From positions 1 through 8,126 of the forward strand of contig CALFEM010000108.1 in the NCBI GenBank assembly GCA_937950105.1: a stretch of DNA of 8,126 bases. Direction: 5' to 3'. The stretch comes from an uncultured Alphaproteobacteria bacterium. Lineage in GTDB: Bacteria; Pseudomonadota; Alphaproteobacteria; Rhizobiales; Hyphomicrobiaceae. Every line of letters begins with the position of its first letter. Position 1 is the first letter of the stretch. The translations under genes and the position numbers were made by a program. Below the pieces are notes generated by a model. It was not told the origin of the DNA, did not search any database, and worked only from the letters and a program-made list of their open reading frames with translations. Positions 5,717 through 8,126 of this stretch are shown here, in pieces.

Positions 5717-6806
5717 ACTCGACTCCACCATCAGCACCATCGCGGTCGCTTTCGTCGCCGCCGCCGCTGTCAGCGCCCTGCTGACGTGGCAGCCGAACGC
5801 GATGACGCCGGGCGCCCTCGCCAACACCGCCGGGGCTCAGTCGGCCGATGCGGCCAAGAAGGCCGATCCGACCTGGGCGGCATCCGCCACCGGTCGCGTC
5901 GAGCCCATGGACGGCGAATTGCGCATCGTCTCGCAGGCTGCGGGACCGATCGCCGACGTGCTGGTCGACACCAACGACCGGGTCCTCAAGGGCGACCTGC
6001 TGGTTCGCCTCGACGATACTGATCACCTCGCCAAGCTCGCGTCGGCGGTCGCCGAGGCCGACGTGCGCGAGCGTGAGCGCAACGACGAGAAGGGCGCAGC
6101 GACCGGCCTCGCCCTCGACCGCCGCAACGCCGAAGACGCGCTCGACAAGGCGGAGCGCGCGTTGTTTGCCGCGCGTCAGGCGTTCGATGCCGCGATGGCG
6201 AAGCGCAAGAGCGACGGCTTCAACGCGGCTGACCTGATCAACCTGCGTACCGCCGTCGCGGACAAGAAGTCGGCGCTCGCCGATGCGCGCCAGAAGCTTG
6301 CCGCGCTCGAAGCGCGGACCGATATGCCATTGCCCGAGCGGCTGGAAGCCTCGCTGACGCAGGCGAGGTCCGATCTGAAGCTCGCCTATCAGGCACTCGA
6401 GCGCACTCGCATTCGCGCGCCGAGCGAGGGCACCGTATTGCGCCTCAACGCCAAGCGCGGCGAGGTCGCGGTGCCGTCTCCCGAAGCGCCGCTGCTCACA
6501 TTCGGCAATCTGGCGACGCTCAAGGTGCGCGCCGAGGTCGAGGAACGCGACATCAACAAGATCCGCATCGGCCAGTCCGTCGTCGTGCGCGCCGACGCGT
6601 ATCCGGACCGCGAGTTCAAGGGGCGCGTCACGTCGATCGCATCGGCGCTCGGTTCTGCGCAGATCGCTTCGCGCGGGCCGCGCCGCCCCAACGATGTCGA
6701 TGTGCTCGAGGTGATCGTCACGCTCGACAGCGGCGAACTGGTGACCGGGTTGCGCGTCGACGTGTTCTTCGCGCTGCAGGAAGCGGCCGACAGCAAGGGC
6801 AAGTGA
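5709..6806 (+). CDS. Periplasmic adaptor (membrane fusion protein), HlyD/DevB family
   Basis: The 365-residue product has the adaptor layout. A single N-terminal membrane anchor (about 8-26) leads to the first lipoyl half (about 59-103, starting SATGRVEP, the usual DevB-type opening), a long charged helical hairpin (about 106-232), the second lipoyl half (RIRAPSEGTVLRLNAKRGE, 234-252, onward to about 268) and a beta-barrel/proximal domain (about 270-355). Adaptors of this kind sit in the periplasm, contact the permease and recruit an outer-membrane TolC-like duct. The hairpin turn, likely around 168-178 (KSDGFNAADLI), would hold the duct-contact tip; I do not see the textbook RLS motif there. 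Its first eight bases overlap the ATPase end and AAGAGG lies 10 bases upstream of the ATG. The gene order permease-ATPase-adaptor differs from the cyanobacterial devBCA order. No duct gene follows; a terminator does. Confidence 0.92.
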   Translation: MLKLDSTISTIAVAFVAAAAVSALLTWQPNAMTPGALANTAGAQSADAAKKADPTWAASATGRVEPMDGELRIVSQAAGPIADVLVDTNDRVLKGDLLVRLDDTDHLAKLASAVAEADVRERERNDEKGAATGLALDRRNAEDALDKAERALFAARQAFDAAMAKRKSDGFNAADLINLRTAVADKKSALADARQKLAALEARTDMPLPERLEASLTQARSDLKLAYQALERTRIRAPSEGTVLRLNAKRGEVAVPSPEAPLLTFGNLATLKVRAEVEERDINKIRIGQSVVVRADAYPDREFKGRVTSIASALGSAQIASRGPRRPNDVDVLEVIVTLDSGELVTGLRVDVFFALQEAADSKGK

Positions 6807-6838
6807 GCCGCGTCGGCTCTATTATTCGTTGAAAGAAG

Positions 6839-6870
6839 AAGCGGCCGGATCAAACGATCCGGCCGCTTTT
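6839..6870 (+). terminator. Rho-independent terminator of the exporter operon
   Basis: A perfect 13-bp stem (6839-6851 with 6856-6868, core GCGGCCGGATC) closes on an AAAC loop and ends in a T-run at 6867-6870. It starts 32 bases after the adaptor stop. The DUF533 gene converges on it, with its stop 28 bases away; on that strand the hairpin is followed by TTCTTTC-like sequence, so it may serve both directions. Confidence 0.9.
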
Positions 6871-6898
6871 GCTTCGCGGACTGAGATGTGAAAGCGGA

Positions 6899-7933
6899 TC
6901 AGGCGGCGCTGCGGGCGGCCTGATCGAGGTGCGCCTTGAGCTTCTCGTCGATGCCGAGGCTGCCGGCGAGCTGCATCAGGAAGGCCTGCTCGCCGCGCGT
7001 ATCGGGATCGATGGCGATGCGCGCCGCGGTGTAGACCTGAACAGCCTGCTCACCGGACCCGACCGCCGAGGCGATGTCGGAGGCCGACGCCGGGTTGTTC
7101 AGCTCGTTGGCCAGGAACTCCTCCGCCTCCGGGCCTAGACCGGCCTGACCGAGGCTGCCGAGGATCTTCTGCTGCTCGGTCGCATCGACGCGGCCGTCGG
7201 CGGAAGCGGCCGCGATCATGGCGCGAATGTAAAGCGCGGCCTGCTCGTTGCTGGCAGCCTCCGGTTCGAAGCGGGAACCGCGCGGCGCAGCTTCCGGAGC
7301 AAAGCTCGGGTCGGCGCCGACCGGCCGGCCCTGCGCGTAGTTCTGGTAGGCGCGGTAGGCGAGACCGCCGATCAGGGCAAGCGCGCCGAGCTTGGCGGCG
7401 CTGGTTGCCACCGAGCGTCCGGTCTGCGTGCCGAGGACGAGCGCGCCGAGACCACCAAGCACCGCGCCGGCACCGAGCTGGTTCGAGCCGAGGAGGTCCT
7501 TGAGCTGGCGCATCAGTTCGTCGGGCGACTTGCCGCCGGACATCTTCTCCAACGCCTCGCGGGCGCCCGTGGCGTCGCCGATGCGGCCCGCGCCTTCGCG
7601 GGCGCCCTCGGTCGCCTGACCGAAGACCTGACCGAGGATGTCACCGATACCTCCGGCGCCCGTACCACCGCCGCCGCCCTGTCCGCCCTGTCCGAGCTTG
7701 CCGAGGATGTCGCCGAGGCCGCCGCCACCGGCGCCGCCCTGTCCGCCCTGGCCGAGCTTGCCGAGGATGTCACCGAGGCCACCGCCGCCTGCGCCACCGC
7801 CCTGGCCTTTCAGCAGGCCGCCGAGCAGATCACCGAGGCCGCCGAGATCGCCGCCGCCCGACGACGGCGGAGCCGCATGGCGTGCACTGCCTCCCGTGAC
7901 GATGGCGTCGAGAATGCTTTTCGCGTCGAACAT
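6899..7933 (-). CDS. DUF533 (YebE-like, TerB-fold) membrane protein with glycine-rich repeat
   Basis: The 344-residue product has three parts. Residues 1-15 (MFDAKSILDAIVTGG) form the usual helical start of this family. Residues about 25-107 are a low-complexity region built on GGLGDILGKLGQ-like units, present as two near-identical 20-residue copies (46-65, 66-85) and more degenerate ones before and after. Two hydrophobic segments follow (about 154-170 and 179-195), indicating membrane association. The C-terminal domain (about 228-341) matches DUF533 (PF04391) and the related TerB fold: AASADGRVDATEQQKIL carries the acidic pattern D246, D250, E253 found in TerB-like putative metal-binding helices. 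E. coli YebE is the best-known relative (about 220 residues) and lacks the long glycine-rich insert. Function is not established. The ATG has a strong AGGAGG site. It is alone on its strand and converges on the exporter operon. Confidence 0.9.
   Translation of the reverse strand: MFDAKSILDAIVTGGSARHAAPPSSGGGDLGGLGDLLGGLLKGQGGGAGGGGLGDILGKLGQGGQGGAGGGGLGDILGKLGQGGQGGGGGTGAGGIGDILGQVFGQATEGAREGAGRIGDATGAREALEKMSGGKSPDELMRQLKDLLGSNQLGAGAVLGGLGALVLGTQTGRSVATSAAKLGALALIGGLAYRAYQNYAQGRPVGADPSFAPEAAPRGSRFEPEAASNEQAALYIRAMIAAASADGRVDATEQQKILGSLGQAGLGPEAEEFLANELNNPASASDIASAVGSGEQAVQVYTAARIAIDPDTRGEQAFLMQLAGSLGIDEKLKAHLDQAARSAA
7679..7798 (-). repeat. Two 60-bp tandem repeats within the DUF533 gene
   Basis: Two in-frame copies, 7739-7798 and 7679-7738, differ at about 8 of 60 bases by my count yet encode the same 20 residues centred on GGLGDILGKLGQ. 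A degenerate third copy follows (residues 86-106, with GGIGDILGQ), and an earlier relic reads GGLGDLLGGLL (31-41). Mostly silent differences suggest selection on the peptide as well as slippage-driven copying. Confidence 0.75.
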
Positions 7934-7943
7934 GGCGGCGGTA

Positions 7944-7949
7944 CCTCCT
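7944..7949 (-). promoter_or_regulatory. Strong Shine-Dalgarno site of the DUF533 gene
   Basis: On the minus strand this reads AGGAGG, the full anti-16S match, 10 bases before the ATG at 7933. It is the best ribosome site in the window and suggests efficient translation. Confidence 0.7.
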
Positions 7950-8066
7950 GCTGGTGCGCCTTCTGGATCACGATCGATCCGGGCGCGTCACATAATGCGT
8001 AGCATGCGCGACAACCATGTTGCAGGGGGAATAACTGATGCGGCCAAGGCGAGGCAGTGGGGAAGA

Positions 8067-8087
8067 GGAGTAGGGAGCAGGGAGCGC
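8067..8087. repeat. Short heptamer tandem repeat
   Basis: GGAGTAG, GGAGCAG and GGAGCGC follow one another directly, preceded by a related GGGAAGA. Runs of heptamers of the GGAGTAG kind occur in intergenic DNA of Bradyrhizobium-like genomes as I recall; with only two to three units here it may be a remnant. Confidence 0.35.
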
Positions 8088-8116
8088 GCCCCGATCGGCG
8101 CGCGTCCTTCACGCGC
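8084..8116. other. Two overlapping, mutually exclusive hairpins at the right edge
   Basis: GCGCGCC (8084-8090) pairs with GGCGCGC (8097-8103) around a six-base loop. The second arm also overlaps GCGCGT (8100-8105), which pairs with ACGCGC (8111-8116) around CCTTC. The two stems cannot form at once. No T-run follows on the plus strand. They lie about 150 bases or more upstream of the DUF533 start and may belong to a neighbouring gene outside the window. Confidence 0.3.
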
Positions 8117-8126
8117 GGCGTGAATC

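Noticed and set aside
4814..5827. A 337-codon minus-strand open frame opposite the ATPase
   Set aside because: It is antisense to a full set of ABC ATPase motifs and shows no motif of its own.
7679..7798. The 60-bp repeats as a possible CRISPR array
   Set aside because: The copies are adjacent without spacers, keep the reading frame and encode the same peptide.
7638..8123. A 161-codon plus-strand frame encoding a proline-rich peptide
   Set aside because: The Pro-rich part is the complement of the glycine-rich repeat of the DUF533 gene, so it is a shadow.

Overview
The window is GC-rich DNA whose coding regions strongly prefer G or C at third codon positions. The gene families (a DUF2147 secreted protein, a DUF533/TerB-like membrane protein, a DevCAB-type ABC exporter) and the codon bias point to an alphaproteobacterium, most likely of the order Hyphomicrobiales. 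That assignment is inference; there is no rRNA or other taxonomic marker here.

Layout from left to right: (1) a minus-strand gene cut by the left edge, encoding a secreted or membrane-anchored protein of no family I recognise (1-992); (2) about 960 bases without a convincing gene, holding a TGC-rich repeat cluster, a perfect 17-bp palindrome and a small hairpin (993-1950); (3) a plus-strand alpha/beta hydrolase of the Est30-like carboxylesterase type (1951-2844); (4) a convergent minus-strand DUF2147 secreted protein (2919-3482), with a strong hairpin between the two genes; (5) a 354-base divergent intergenic region with a perfect 14-bp palindrome nested in a larger inverted repeat; (6) a three-gene operon for a complete inner-membrane export unit, with an FtsX/DevC-type permease (3837-4967), a DevA-type ATPase (4964-5716) and a DevB/HlyD-type periplasmic adaptor (5709-6806), all overlapping and closed by a clear rho-independent terminator; (7) a convergent minus-strand DUF533 (YebE/TerB-like) membrane protein with a glycine-rich tandem repeat at its N-terminus (6899-7933); (8) its upstream region, with short heptamer repeats and two competing hairpins at the right edge.

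The operon genes should act together: the ATPase drives the permease dimer, and the adaptor would link it to an outer-membrane channel. No TolC-like gene lies in the window, so the channel must come from elsewhere. The cargo is unknown. In cyanobacteria the homologous DevBCA exports heterocyst glycolipid, so a lipid-like cargo is plausible here but not shown. The other genes are single units, several with envelope-related predictions (signal peptides or membrane segments).

I see no CRISPR array, tRNA, rRNA, transposase, toxin-antitoxin pair or recognisable defence system. I do not see a clearly new system. The most worthwhile leads are the orphan operator-like palindrome at 1550-1566, the palindrome upstream of the exporter operon, the repeat-bearing DUF533 protein and the unassigned secreted protein at the left edge.
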